Assembly (NCBI GenBank): GCA_930367205.1
Contig: OV884011.1
Coordinates: 119,161,866 to 119,225,865, forward strand
DNA from: Acanthosoma haemorrhoidale
Taxonomy: Eukaryota > Arthropoda > Insecta > Hemiptera > Acanthosomatidae
Direction of reading: 5' to 3'
Length of the DNA stretch: 64,000 nucleotides
Shown: piece by piece, positions 24,648 to 48,242 of the stretch
Layout of the letters: each line of letters begins with the position of its first letter
Numbering within the stretch: position 1 is the stretch's first letter
Notes under the pieces: generated by a model
Database searches by the model: none
What the model was told of the DNA's origin: nothing
Seen by the model: the letters and a program-made list of their open reading frames with translations, nothing else
Made by a program: the position numbers and the translations under genes

Positions 24648-25093
24648 TTTATAAAATAATTATATAATGAAGTTTAACTTAAAGAAATGAATTGTCTGCA
24701 CTTGCAGTAACTGTCCAAATTGAGTGAGTAGGGTTACAAAGCAAGTTTACGGCTTGGTTTATAACCTCCCCTAGTAAAAGAAAATAGTCATTATAAAACA
24801 CATTTATACACAATTATTTTTTAAGTCTAATAAATGTTTCAATTAATCAAACAAAAAATATATTTCAAAGATAGGTCAAAGAATATTTTTCCTTTCCAAG
24901 AGGAAATATTAAATAAGGAGGAGATAAAACACCTGTCACTTTTTAAGAATGACGTCTTGATTTCTAGCTGCTGCAGTGGTTATCAAGTTGAAACGTCCCG
25001 GAGTCGATCCGGACTTCACACATTTTCTAAACCCGGCACTTACAAAAATCGTTATGGTTCTCCAGTTGTTAACTTAATGTGAAAAGCAAAATT
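24648..25093. promoter_or_regulatory. Divergent intergenic region between PSMA4 and AFG3L2
   Basis: The two start codons face away from each other across 446 bases, which must hold both 5' UTRs and both promoters. No TATA box at a convincing place and no initiator could be assigned by eye. About half of the interval is occupied by a SINE (24865-25062) that ends 31 bases before the AFG3L2 ATG and so is probably in, or next to, its 5' UTR. Confidence 0.6.
24865..25062 (+). mobile_element. tRNA-like SINE, copy B, in the divergent promoter
   Basis: An A-box-like TAGCTGCTGCAGTGG (around 24965) and a B-box-like GGAGTCGATCC (around 25000) are spaced as in tRNA-derived SINEs. Copy A (23425-23612) shares the same 5' and 3' parts, which proves dispersal. 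The source tRNA cannot be named. No clear target duplication was seen. Confidence 0.65.
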
Positions 25094-35600
<10,507 letters not shown>

Positions 35601-38600
35601 GCTTCAAATAAACTCTAATTCCATCAAACATTATAATTATTCTTATTAGCAATTATTTTAGATGATTAACATGTATTAATTCACTTTGTAAATAATTTAA
35701 CCCTTCATATTTTGGTTTCTGTTAGTTTTTTATGTACAGATATTATTTATGTTGAATATAGTAGCGTTATTAGCTAATTAACTTGTTTTTATGCGCATTT
35801 CATGTGTGTTCACTTAGAACTTTGTGAATCACAGATCTCCTTTTTACTATTAGAACTACTATGTTTCAATATTAATTGTTGATGCAATATATAAACCATT
35901 TTCTTTTAAAATATGTAAATTTTGTTCAGCTGATTATCATATATGTTGATTTCATTCACAATTAGCATATATCTCATTGTTGCTACGAGTGCTGTAATAA
36001 ATTAGTGAAGCTAATATCAAATAATATATTTAATGATTGTTATTGAAAAAATGGTTCTTAATAGAAATGTGTTTAATTATATTAGATTATTTCAGGAACA
36101 ATGGTTGCATTTTCAATTGAAGAATGAATTCTGAAATGGATAGTGATAATAAAATTAACATGATAAATGTTTAGCTAGGTTGGGCTCAAAACCATATGAA
36201 TTTTTGTTATCCTACTTACAACTTTGGGTAGGCTATGTGTGGTTGAAGGGCAAATTGCTTCAATCCCACACTAGTGCTCAGATTTAAGTTTGTTTGATAG
36301 AACTATCTCCCAGTATTATAGTTGTTAAAAAAAAAAAGTGTAGCTAACCACCAGGGATTAAAGGAAGGATGTACCAGTACCTGGAATAAAAAATAACCTA
36401 AATTTTAGAAATATTTAACAAATGTTTCTATCCATTTTTGAAAATATGGAAATATTCTCTCATACCCCCTGCTATTTTTGTTAACCTCTTCATCTGGTCA
36501 GTTGTAATTACACAACACAACAAACCACAATCCTAATTAGAACATTAAAATGTATGTCATAAATTAATCATTAGTTGTGGTATCATACATATCCACTATT
36601 TTATTAATTAATAAAATATCTGTCCTTTGATGTCAAAAAATTACAACCAATCGTATAAGTGAGATGAAATCGCTCTTCTACTACCCAAATTCAGGTAGGT
36701 TTGCTATTGGTCAGGTCAAAGGATGTGTAACAGGTTCCCTTAGTATGATAAAGTCGATTGGCAATGCATAGGATATGAATGAAATACTTATTTAAAAGAT
36801 GTATTTGTGGTCCAGTGGTATAAGGAGCAGGATCTGGTGTCGAGGTCTTAAGACATTCGCCAGTGATGATACCTTGAAGACATGGATCTGGTGCAAATGA
36901 AGTAACCTCCTCACCATTGTCTGTGTAAAAGGAAGCAGGACTTATCTGAACTGGGACATCAACTCAAGCATATTTCTGAGCAAAGACATTAGGAAACCGG
37001 CAATGTTGGTTGGCAAAGCAGATGAAGATGACCGGTAAGGTCAAATTTGTCTGGTTAGTAGGTGGGGCTCATTTGGAATACCTTTTAGCTGAAATTTCCT
37101 ATCTCTCCAAACAGGTCCTCTTAGCTCCAGTATTTAAATCAACCATCTTTTCTCTTCATTTAATCATATTTCAGCTGGTAACCTAAATACTAATTTACTT
37201 AGCGATCCTACAGACATACACTTCCTCGACAACCACACAACTTTCCTGGATCTCTTTATTTGTCTCATCATACTTATATTTCAAATATCTGGATATATCT
37301 CTTTATTATAGACAATCTAATTTCCTCCTATCAACTTGCAGTATCTTTCCTATCAGCCTATACAATCTTGATGTTTCTCTTCTCTCTCCCAGAAATATCT
37401 CATAACATAACCACAACCTTACTTCTCCATCCAACATGATCTGGAGAGAATGTGATGGGAACCATTTATATTCCTTCACCTCTGTTGATCTCACCATCTT
37501 TAACAATTAACAAGACTTTCTGAGCATGCCATCCTCTCATGTAATGAGGCTTTCGAATGCAGCAAGAAGATTTATCTACTGCCCCAGGGACCTTCAAGAT
37601 AAATCTCGCCTAGCCAAAAGTGTGGCTTGCCCTGTCCCAATTCTTCAGTCTACTATCTACAGCAATAGGCTCTTTCATGAAATGGTACCTCCTAAAATTT
37701 GTTCATATTACCTAACGCTTCTACTGTTTGCCAAATTTCTGCTAATGACCTCTCTTTGGGCTCTTAGGCAGTAAATAAGTTTTTATCAAACTTAATTTTT
37801 TGTTTGAGAGGATTTTTTTTTATGATCGTAATTATTTTTAAATTATAAATTTATTTTATTTCCTTTTCTGATTGTTTCGGCTGGAGACAATTAGTATGTA
37901 AATATTGTATACATGGATATATATTTTAGATTAAAACTTTAAATGTAAGTTATGAAATGTATTTATTTTATTTTTCTTTAACAGAAATTTTCATTTTGAT
38001 ACATCAACAGACAAAGGAAATAGTTCGAAGGATTATACAGCTCGAGGAAGTAAATAGCCACGTCTTTGCGTATTAGAGGACAAGGCTTTAGGCCTGAGCC
38101 TGGTTTAGTCAATGATGAAGATAATTCAATACCCCCTTGTTCCCCTACGAACACGAAATCGCTGCTCCTACAACTTTGAACTTCTCCGCCTATCTGCCTA
38201 TTTATCTCTCCGTGCACATCGCCGTCCTGTGGTTGAATATCCGAACATCATCGCCCTGCTGCTGGCTATCTGAACATCCAGCGTATTGTGACTATAAAAG
38301 TTTACATAATTTTTATACGTTAATTATACTAATATTCAGGCATGGTTAAGTTGCTGATCAGTAATTTTTTTTAATAAAATGAATTATTACTTTAATATTT
38401 TTGACTTTGTTTATTGCATATGCCTTACTGTTGGCAATTTTGTGAGCTAGCCGACACAATCAAACATCCATTCGGTATCAGAATCAGACGTAACCGGCGC
38501 AATTTTCTGGCGTTTGGGGACTTCTTAATTTTTAAGAGCCCTAGCGCAAACAACCTCAATTCGCATTTTCTGTCCATTCTCATTGCTTCATCGCAACACA

Positions 38601-40403
38601 TCCCCCCCCCCCAGACCAATCAAGTATCACTAACAATTTCAACCCAGATAACTTATTTTTTTCCTACATATCTGCTCCTTCCAACCTCATTTCCTAAATC
38701 ATGAATATATTCAGTAAGTCCCGATGACATTCTTATAAATAACTAAAGTCCCTACAATTCTTCATATTTATAATTTCGCTCTACAAATTTCCTTCTTTCT
38801 ACAAGAGAGCAAATATTCTTACATTGAATAGAGTCAGTCTATCACCCCATATCAATATTCTCTGACTTTTCTAAAGCTATTGAAAGGCTAGTTCAATCCT
38901 GAATTTCCTCAATTCCAGAAACTTGTTTTTTTCCGCTATCAACACGTTTAAATCTTACAATTTGGCTTTTATCAAGGTTTTGCCATACAAACTACGCTTA
39001 TAAAAATATATTTTCCTTATGTTGGTAGCTATAATTGTAGGAAAGTCATCCACTCATCACCAAATATGTACATAGGCCCATTATTATTTATAAACTTATC
39101 TCATCAGTGATTCATGTTATGTATATATATATATTTATGCCAGCTTGGGGGATAACAACTTATTTGATGTTCGTAGGGGGCTATGTCCAAGAATTGAAGT
39201 TTTATCACCATTTAAGTACACATATTTTTAGGATGATATTTAATACTTCAAAGTCTGCAAATTTTTTTTGATGAAAATAAATTATTTTGCACCATTAAGG
39301 ACTAAATGCACTAAAAATAATAATATCCATTTCTTCAAAAGGTGAACTTATCTTATTTGAGGTTGTCAACTTACCCACTTAATCCCTGGAACAACAGACA
39401 TCTTGCATCCAGCTAAAATACAGGAAGTTGAAAATATGCCTTCACACTAAGGGAGCCAACACTATTTCCTGTTGTTCCAATGATTATGGGTACTTTAAAG
39501 AAAATAATGCCTTTGATGGCATGTATGGATATATAATGCCCTATTGAAATGTTCTCAGTTGTTATGTTTGCTCTCCTTAATATAAGAGGATAAATGTACT
39601 TTTAATAAATATAAATATTTCCTAAAATTTAGAAAAAATAATCAACATAAAATTCACTATATAAATAAGGGAAAGACAAAATTTAAAGATCTTCCAATGA
39701 ACAGTCACATGAGAGGAGTTGCATAGATTAGTTACAATATAAACTAAACTATTACCCATAGAGTTTTATTACTGAAGGGTGCAGAAAAGATTTTTCAATT
39801 ACTTTTTTAGAGAACCTGGGAGTTATTAAAGGTGATATTTTTGGCTTTTCCCACAAAGCTTGGTAACGCCAGTTTATGTCTTTCATAGGATTGCAATGCA
39901 TGAAGATTAAAAAAAGATGGAGAGAAGAGCTGATGGAGGTTATATACTTACATGTTATTCTCGACGCAATAATTATAATTACTGACAAGTAATTAAATTA
40001 CATCATACAAACACATAAATGGTATATATTTTTTTCTTTACACAAGGGTAGTACTTTGGTGTAAATTAATACAGAGAAACACTTTAAAATTGATTTATTC
40101 CATCAAAATATAAAAATAATATGTATGGACAATTAGAATAGTTATATATGTACATTTAAATAGAAAAAATATCATAGACTAATTTAAAATATTCATATAT
40201 TTTATTAAATTTACAAAATATTTTGGAGAATTGATTTATCACAGCTGTCAACAAGAGAAATTAGTATTCCAAAACTAGGAAAATAAAAACTATAAGGTAA
40301 GGTGACACTTCACACTTAAAATATGTCACTTATTTATTAATATCAAGTATTAAAAACATAACTCATAATTTTTACATTATTTACATTTATTGTACAGTTT
40401 TAT
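35601..40403. other. Intergenic region between AFG3L2 and ZC3H3 (convergent 3' ends)
   Basis: AATAAA at 35607-35612 and again near 35975 can end AFG3L2 transcripts. Reverse-strand AATAAA (TTTATT at 40386-40391) is just past the ZC3H3 stop. Between them no host gene was recognised. A tRNA-like stretch lies at about 36806-36860. Region 37040-38700 is less AT-rich and contains coding-like but broken frames that matched nothing I know. An AT microsatellite occurs near 39120. Confidence 0.5.
36806..36870 (+). repeat. Possible tRNA-derived SINE
   Basis: Contains GTGGTCCAGTGGTATAAGGA, resembling an A box, followed by GGTGTCGAGGTC as a poor B box. Only weak support. Confidence 0.3.
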
Positions 40404-43400
40404 TTAATCAAGTTTATCATCCATAGATATATTATCTATCATTTCATCATCATTTTCCATTGAATCATTAACTGATAATGTAGCCAAGAAGTACCTTTGG
40501 AAATCATTCACTTTAGTTGTTTTAGAGTTGACTTTGACTTTTTCAGAACTCTTTTCATTTTCTTTAACCACTTCCTTAAATGCTAAATTTGTTTCATTTT
40601 TACTTACCTCCTTAGACTGATGAAATTTACTTTGAGTTTTTTTCATATTTAATAATGGAAACTGATCTGGTTCAAGAAGTTTGCTAATTGTTATATGAGT
40701 ACGGTGAGGTAAACTGCAGGACTTACCTTTTATGCAATGACCCTTTTCTGCAAAAACTGGACAAATGAACTCGTGCCTTTTGTTGCACTAAAAAAAGAAA
40801 AGAAGGAAAAGAGCTATCAGTAGTAACACAACCAACATACATTAGGAAGAAGAGAGAATTTTTCCTATTATATCCACATTACAATTTTATCCATGCAAGT
40901 ATTTGCAACATCCATACTTATGTTGTATGGTATTATTACACTAAGTAAAAGGATATCACAATAATGGATTTAGAAGTAATAATAAATTCCAAGACTGTGT
41001 TAAACCTTTAACTAATAATATATGTATGATATGAGTCATAGTATGAGAGTTAATATTGCATACCACTATTAATTAAATTAAAGAAAATAAGAGAATGAAT
41101 AAGCCTGAAAGTGAAAATGTTGGCTATTTATAACTGTAATCCCACCTTTCTAGGAAAACTCTCAGGTAGAGAGAAGACAAAAGAGTCAACCCATGGAGGG
41201 AGGAGATAAAGAAAAGCAAGCATTAATTAATCATAATGAGAGGACAGATTTATTTTGGCATATAGTCGTTAATTAATTAGGGTACTGAACTTAAAGCCTA
41301 ATGATTTGCAAAGATCTAGGAATGGAAGGAAAAAGCTGTAGTCAAGAATTAATCTTAAGGATTGATTATTCTTGACATAAAATCTTTCAGGGTGTGGATG
41401 CCAAATCCAAGACCCTCTCAAGCTTCCAATAAACAAACATAATCACTGATAATGAAACAGAGATCATTTATTCAATAAGTAAATCAAAAATTTTGCTGCC
41501 ATTTAACAGTATAATTGATGATATGCTTTTCCACCCGTGCCTAAACATAACACATGCTAAGAATATTATTGATGCTCAAAATATTCAGTAAAACCTTGCC
41601 GTTTGCGATTAGAATACCTTGATTGTAGAAACTATATTCACTTATTCATTATAGCTGGTGAGTTTCTTTTTAATCTCGTGAGCCTTTCGACCATTCTTTG
41701 GCAAGGAATCCAATATTACAATGAAGTAGTTTTATATTTCGACCTTTCTTATGCAAGACCACTCCTCTTAAGGTAAAGCAAATAACTAAGTGCTCTCCTG
41801 TAATTTATTGTTGGGTACAAGTCAGGGAATCAGCAACAATAGAGCAAGGTTCGTTATTATGGATGCCTGCTGCCTTAGGTATCCTGAAACATGTGCCTAT
41901 AACAGAAAGATTACCAGGATGTGATAATTTTGGTTTCATTCTCAGAATTCGTCCATTGCTTCCACTGTAATTATTTTCAACTATTATGAAAAGCGGATGA
42001 GGCAGGAGAGAAACTTAGTTCACAAGAATAGCATATTAGTGTGCTTATTCCACACAATGCTTAATGCTTTGTTTTGTACCAGGTCCAATTCTGGTAGAGG
42101 AATCATCACATGTACCCCATTTTTTAGCTAAAATGCCCTCCATATTGACAAATATTTTTCATAACCAGGCAAATTGTTGGTACAAATTAATTCATCAAAA
42201 AACAAAAAATAAACCTCATTACAGAAAACAACTTCTTAATAAATGTTCTAAACATTCAAATATTTGTTGTATTACTTATAACTCATTCTCCCTTATCTGA
42301 TTTATTCATGGTTTTTGTTGTTAATGAAGATTTCCAAGAACCTAAACCCAGAGCAAACGGTGAGGTCTTACTGAACTTAAAATGCACAGTGTATTATAAA
42401 CATAATTTACATTATAAACATCAGCACAAAACCCTTGTAGAAAAGCCCGGCAAATTGGAGCATTCTGATTGACTTTAATATGTAGAAATGGACAGTTGGT
42501 CCGCTTGCAAAGTCCTGCCAAGTAGTGATAACAAGTAGGCATCTTTTCTGGTCTAATGTCATGGGAGAGAGTGCAACCTTCTTCCTTGCATTCTCCTTTT
42601 AAAAATCTAGAAAATAAAAATGTATTCTTTACTGTAGAACATAATCAATAAGAATTCTTTGTATGTTGTTTAATAAAATAGGTTTAACACATACTTTTTA
42701 CATATTGAAATGTATTTTGAATCATGTACTTTTGGACAACTTCCTTTTTCTTTACGCTTACAACGACCATACCGATTGTAGAAGGAACAAGGCTGATTAT
42801 TTATACGTAACTTCTTAGTAAATGTATGGATCCGTTTTTGTTTATCCGTCCTGGAATAAAAGTTATTGCATATAGTTGCCAAGTCTAACAATAAAACATT
42901 TAATAATAAAGAATATATGCTACCTGTAGTTATTTGAAGAAAATATCATTGGATTTTTCTTCGATGTAGCTGTTCTTTTGTTCAGCAATACATTTTTCTT
43001 AGATGAAAAGGAAGAATTAACTATTTTATATTTAGAAACTGGGATTTCAATTTGTTTGAGAATTCTTTGTAAATATAATAATGATTTTTTGGTATGGTGT
43101 CTGGATTCAATTTGAGTTTGCAATATTGATTTCCTCACTAGCTTTGTCTTACTGATCGTTTTAAATTCTGACTTATCACATGTAACTGGATTATCAATGA
43201 CTTTGGTTTCTGCTTTGTAAAAATGATGCTTACTATAATGAGTTTTAGGAGTACTAATATCAAATTTTGGTGATGCAGGAGTTTTTCGATACTTATATTT
43301 AGATTTCGTCAGATAGTTCCTTGGTTCATAAATAGCAATTGACGATTTTCCTTTCCTTCTTGCTTCAATCTTTTGTTGGAGAATCGATTTCTTTTGATTT

Positions 43401-44461
43401 AGTCTGAACATTTTAGCTTCAAAACTGGAAATTTCCTTTAGTTTTGGAACTGGCTTTTGGGTGTCAACACCACATTTGTTAAGTGTTTTATTCGAATTAA
43501 AGTGTGATTTATAATTCAAATATTTTCTAATATAATATTTGGTAACACAATTATAAGCAGACATGGATTTTTCTCGATTTGATTTATATTTGTACTTCCT
43601 TCCATGTGAAACATTGAGTTTTTTAACATTTACTTTACCATTGTTCGAAATATTATTCATAAATGGATGATTTGTTTTGCCCTTAGTAATAATTTTATAT
43701 TTTGATATATACTTCTGTTGTGAGGAACTCTGTTGGGGGACGTTTGTATCACATTCTTTTTCATCAGTACAAGATTGTTTAGGCGAAGTGGTAATGACAT
43801 TATTTATGAGTGTTGCTGCTGGTTCTTGAAGAAATTTTGGATTAAAATGAATACCACTCCCAGTTTTTTTTAAAATACTACTGATAGGTGATGAAGGGTG
43901 AGCTTTTTTTTCTGCTGATTTACAACTCATACTAGGAGCAACTACAGTAGAATTGCCTTTCTTAATAAAGTGAGGGTTTACATATATGCTTGATTCTTGT
44001 TTCTTTGTGAAATCTTTGTTGAAAATCATCTGGCATGTTGAAGGATGGGATTCTAAAACATTGTTAGGATTTTTAAAAAACTTGGGATTGTAGTGTATTC
44101 GTTCCCTATTGTTTTGCACTAGGTTTTGTTGATTTTTATCCATGACGGGGTTATTATAATAAAGTGCTTTATTGACATATATATTACGAGGTCCATGTAA
44201 CAATGGGTTGACATGAATACTGGATGGTGTATTAGGTAAAAGAGGTGCATTCGAACCTTGTATTGTATGGAGATGATCAACACAATTTGGGTTTACCATC
44301 TGATTCATTGGTGGCTTGTCAGCAAAAGCAAGCCCAAGCCCAGGATAGGCTGAAAATATAAAGGAAACCATATTTTAGAAACAATTTTGTTAGATTATTA
44401 GGTAAATCGAAACAAAAGATTAATATTTACAATAACTGTTGTATTCCACAGGAGGATACAT
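40404..44461 (-). CDS. ZC3H3: Zinc finger CCCH domain-containing protein 3
   Basis: Exons in transcript order: 44461-44431, 44349-42924, 42850-42695, 42606-42411, 40787-40404. They sum to 2193 nt, 730 residues plus TAA. The C-terminal half has five consecutive CCCH fingers from about residue 507 to 635: C-X8-C-X7-C-X3-H (CSFYNRYGRC..), C-X7-C-X4-C-X3-H (CKKFLKGEC..), the same again (CYHYLAGLC..), C-X7-C-X5-C-X3-H (CRAFLQGFC..) and C-X8-C-X5-C-X3-H (CPVFAEKGHC..). This is the ZC3H3/SMICL arrangement; the family binds polyadenylation factors and is needed for poly(A) RNA export. The long basic, Ser/Lys-rich N-terminus carries five short I-H/Y-x-N-P/K repeats. The donor after ..GFCADVYN was chosen because it restores the X5 spacing of finger 4. 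The C-terminus is acidic. Confidence 0.93.
40788..42410 (-). other. ZC3H3 intron 4, nothing recognised
   Basis: This 1.6-kb intron separates the exon ending in CCCH finger 4 from the last exon. No nested gene or element was identified. Confidence 0.5.
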
Positions 44462-44599
44462 CACCTTCAAAAAATAAATAACCTAAAAGTAAAAAAATAG
44501 TTATTACTAAATGTTTCAAAAGACTGCATTGGTTAAATAGTTCAAAAATGTATGTGCATTGTTAAATTAAGGAATTGTCAGGTGGTAATAGTTGTAACA

Positions 44600-45015
44600 A
44601 TGCTGGGTGGTGGGTTTTCTTCAACCTTGTGGCATCCATCCTCTTCTTTCGACAAGTGGCCTCTCTTCAACACCTGGTTTCATGGCTACTGGCCAACTCA
44701 ATTCACTGACTTTTGGCTGATGAAGATACATAGACAAAGACCCTTTTCCCTCCTAAATGCTGCTATTTATTGGCAACCCATTACGTAAAAGTAGTTTTTC
44801 CAATGGTTACATGTCCCCAAGGTGTTTTACCCAACGCCTAAAAAATAATTTAAATAAATATATTCCATGATGTTAGGTGGCATTCATTACTTCTATGCTG
44901 GGTTCCCTGGTCTAGCACATGGGGCTATTTTCCATACGAGAACTAATGGTTACTGGCAAACTGAACTCATTGAATGCTTGAATGACAAAGAACCTTTTCA
45001 TCTCTCAGTAATTAA
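44600..45015 (+). repeat. Pair of diverged direct repeats upstream of ZC3H3
   Basis: A unit of about 160 bp at 44600-44760 resembles one at 44866-45015. Shared landmarks in the same order are ATGCTGGGTGG / ATGTTAGGTGG, GGCTACTGGCCAACTCAATTC / GGTTACTGGCAAACTGAACTC, and GACAAAGACCCTTTTC / GACAAAGAACCTTTTC. Neither copy has a long conserved frame or a known product. Confidence 0.5.
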
Positions 45016-45324
45016 CATGTCAACCTACCCCCACCACACAAAACTATTTGACTACAAAGCATTTTTGCTGAGGCTCTACTGGTAAACAGGGAATGGGTAT
45101 CTTATATCATTCAGTGTGTATGTAACCTACTACCCGCAAAATTAGTAAATCCATGGTGCAACACCTCACTAAGGGGTACCATAGTTGGTATGTGGCACTT
45201 AGGTTCTAGCACAGTGATATCTTTTAACCTTAAATTCAATTTCTATCACCAGATGCGCCAAATATTTATTCAAGAAGCTATTCATTTATACTCATGAGGC
45301 TGAGTCAACCCGGACTATATACTA

Positions 45325-45405
45325 CCATCCCTTATAGTCGGGGATCACAAACCCAGTCTCTCACAGTAGCGGACATTATGCTATAACCACTAGGCAACAG
45401 ATACA
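45325..45405 (-). repeat. tRNA-derived SINE fragment
   Basis: The reverse strand has TTGCCTAGTGGTTATAGC (A-box-like) followed about 30 bases later by GGTTTGTGATCCC (decayed B box), with tRNA-like spacing. No intact cloverleaf, so SINE rather than gene. Confidence 0.5.
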
Positions 45406-47753
45406 GTACAATTTGCAAAAAAAAAAAAAATGTCATCTGTTTACGCTTCAAATTAAAAACTAAGTTTATCATCAAAGAGAATATGGTACTATCAACTACA
45501 GAGTCAAAACCACTGTTATCAGCCCTCCAGATATTCTCAATTACAAAAAAACTTATCTCTATTAATGAATATAAGGATATTTGTCTACTAATTAATATAA
45601 TATATAATTTATCAGATATTTTCGATAATGAAATTATCATGTTCAGTTGCCTACAACATAAAATCATATATAAAAATATTAAATTATTGATTAGGCTATT
45701 TTAAAATTAAAATTTAATGGAAATATGAACGAATAAATTAAATTTGTTTACAGTGGAATCTCTCCAAACAATTTATTTTCCACCTGGTTTATTCATGTGG
45801 TATGTTACTAAGTTTACAGCTCCTACTAAACAGAATCTCTAATAACCGGAAGTGAACAGGAATTTAAATGTAGAACAACTCTATTACGCAGAAATTGATG
45901 CAAAACATAATCCTGTTTAATGAAGTATATGTATTGCCCAGGTTTTTTCAAATGTATGAATTATAATCTAAGGTAGCAAACACCAAATCAGATTTCATTG
46001 AATTTTCTATCCTATCTTAGGAGCTAATTGTTTCACCAATTGTTGTTTGTTTGTTGTAGTCACAAAATTTTGCAATTTGAAGGGAAATAATTCTATCCCA
46101 GAAATTTTTAAACAAGAAAATCGTCGTTTAATAAGGACTGAAGAGATAGGAGTAATTATTCTCAAGAGATAGTATGAATCAATGATTAGCTTTAAATGTA
46201 GTGTAAGACACATTATGGAAAAAATACTTACGAAAAAAATGCGACCATGCATGAATTGCTGGAGAAAATTTCGGAAACCCTAATGTAAAATATTGCCTAA
46301 ATAAAATACTAAACACTAAAAAAAATTGTTAAGAACCTAACCAAGCCCAAGTCATCAGCTGAATTATCAAAAATATGTACTAGTGCATACAATGCTACAC
46401 TAGAACAAATTCATTTTGTTAAGTGCAGATTGGAGAAATATTTTGAAAGATATAAAATTCTAACACTAGTACAGACTGGATTCCGAAAATTGTTGTAGAA
46501 CTATTAAATGTTAGTGTACTAACTCTATGTATAATAACTATAAGTTTGGGTCATAATGGACATCTTTTCAGATTTATTACTGCCTTTCTTATAAAATGAT
46601 TTATAATATTTTAACACAGACATTATTATTTTGTCATTTAGCCAAACAAAACAAGGATATCTGTAAGGATTTATACCGAATAGAATTTTTTTTGTTATGA
46701 TAAATGACATGACCAAATGGAATTCTTGAATTGATTAAGATAAAATTCATTTAGCAGGGTTGTGATCACCCTATATCACTACCACTGCACCCCAAAAGTA
46801 GGTCACAGCAAAAACACAAATTATAAAACAGTTTTATTGTCTCTCCACAACTTATAACCTCTTCTTTAATGTAATGTAGCGCTTAGTCATATTCAGTTAT
46901 TTCCAATTGGTTAAAAGGGATATAAATATACATATATTTATCTATTTAACCAAGGCTGCTAGATCCACGTTTCTCACTTTATGACTCTCTTTAAGTAGAA
47001 AAGTGAGCAGCGTGGATGTAGTATTTATGTTAATAAAATTGCCCATAATAACGGCCAATCAAGTAATATCAAAGTTTTTTAATGCAATAGAAATATGTCT
47101 GAAACAAACAATAGAAGAAATTACTAGAAAAAACAAGTGGTACTTCTACGTGTAAACGGTTTTACATATACTTAACAATTGATTGGTGCAATATCTTCAT
47201 ATTTACATTATATACTTTAACTATTTTAATGAATAACATGTATGGAACAAACAGACAAATAATCCTTTTTGTAGCGAAACTACAGAAGTAATGAAAAAAA
47301 AAAGTGCATATGTTGCAAGATTAATACTGATAAGGATTGCTGTACATATTAAATAATATTTAAAAATTTGGAAAACTAGAAATATGAAAAGCAGGATGGC
47401 ATTTAATTATCCCATGACTGAAAATTAAGAATTAAAATTAAAAATTTTTTGAAAATAAATACCTTAAGCTGCTGATTAGCCTTAGCAAATGGGTGTAGAA
47501 ATATAAATTAGGCACTAACTATGATCGGTAGGTGACTTGTTGAACTTATTTGCTATTAAAATTTAAATAAAATGGAATATAAATTATGTATAAAAACAAA
47601 ACGAAACATACTTATGAGAAAGATAATAGGGTGCTTCCTAAATGACAAAACAAACACAAGGACACTAACTGGATGGTAGTTGGGTCCAGGTTATACCTCC
47701 ATGAGCTTTCTACAAAGAGCATAAAACATTAAGAAAGGCAACTCATAACTGTG
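45406..47753. other. Intergenic, nothing recognised
   Basis: AT-rich sequence without convincing ORFs, exons or repeats. Confidence 0.5.
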
Positions 47754-48242
47754 CTTATTTCCACAGGCTTATACTGAAGTATACTAATTGAAACCAAGAA
47801 TAATCTCTCTCTATTTTGTACTGCTTTAACGTATAAATGACCTTGGAAATATTCAATAAAAATAATATATCTCCATATGTAATTTAATTTAATGTAGAAA
47901 AAGTTAAATATGTGTTCATTTTTACACTTCATTCATTTTTTTAATGTTATTTTAAAATAAATTTATGTTGAATGAAAGTTTAAAAGTAAACGAACCACCA
48001 ATACGAAGAATAATGTGAACAGGTTCTTTCAAATAAAACTGTCAAAGTGTAAGAACAACTGAAGGTTTTATGTACGTAGAGATTGCCTCTTGGTACTTGT
48101 TTTTTTCTAATTTTCTTTAAAAAAAAAAGTGCTACTGTGGTAAGCAATTTAATATCTGACTTCTTATTTCCCCAGGATTATACTGAAGTATACTAATTGA
48201 AACTAAGAACAATCTCTCTCTATTTTGTACAGCTTTAACGTA
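47754..48242. repeat. 80-bp direct repeat pair
   Basis: Positions 47754-47833 and 48163-48242 match over 80 bases with about five differences, in the same orientation and 409 bp apart. Both contain TATACTGAAGTATACTAATTG and AATCTCTCTCTATTTTGTAC. On the reverse strand both read AVQNRERLFLVSISILQY without a stop. The pair precedes a Copia relic, but its part in that element is unclear. Confidence 0.75.

Noticed and set aside
37040..38700. Possible gene in the AFG3L2-ZC3H3 gap
   Set aside because: Frames are short and broken, translations match nothing known, and no splice-consistent exon chain could be built.
45325..45405. tRNA gene on the reverse strand
   Set aside because: The A-box and B-box strings are decayed and no cloverleaf closes.
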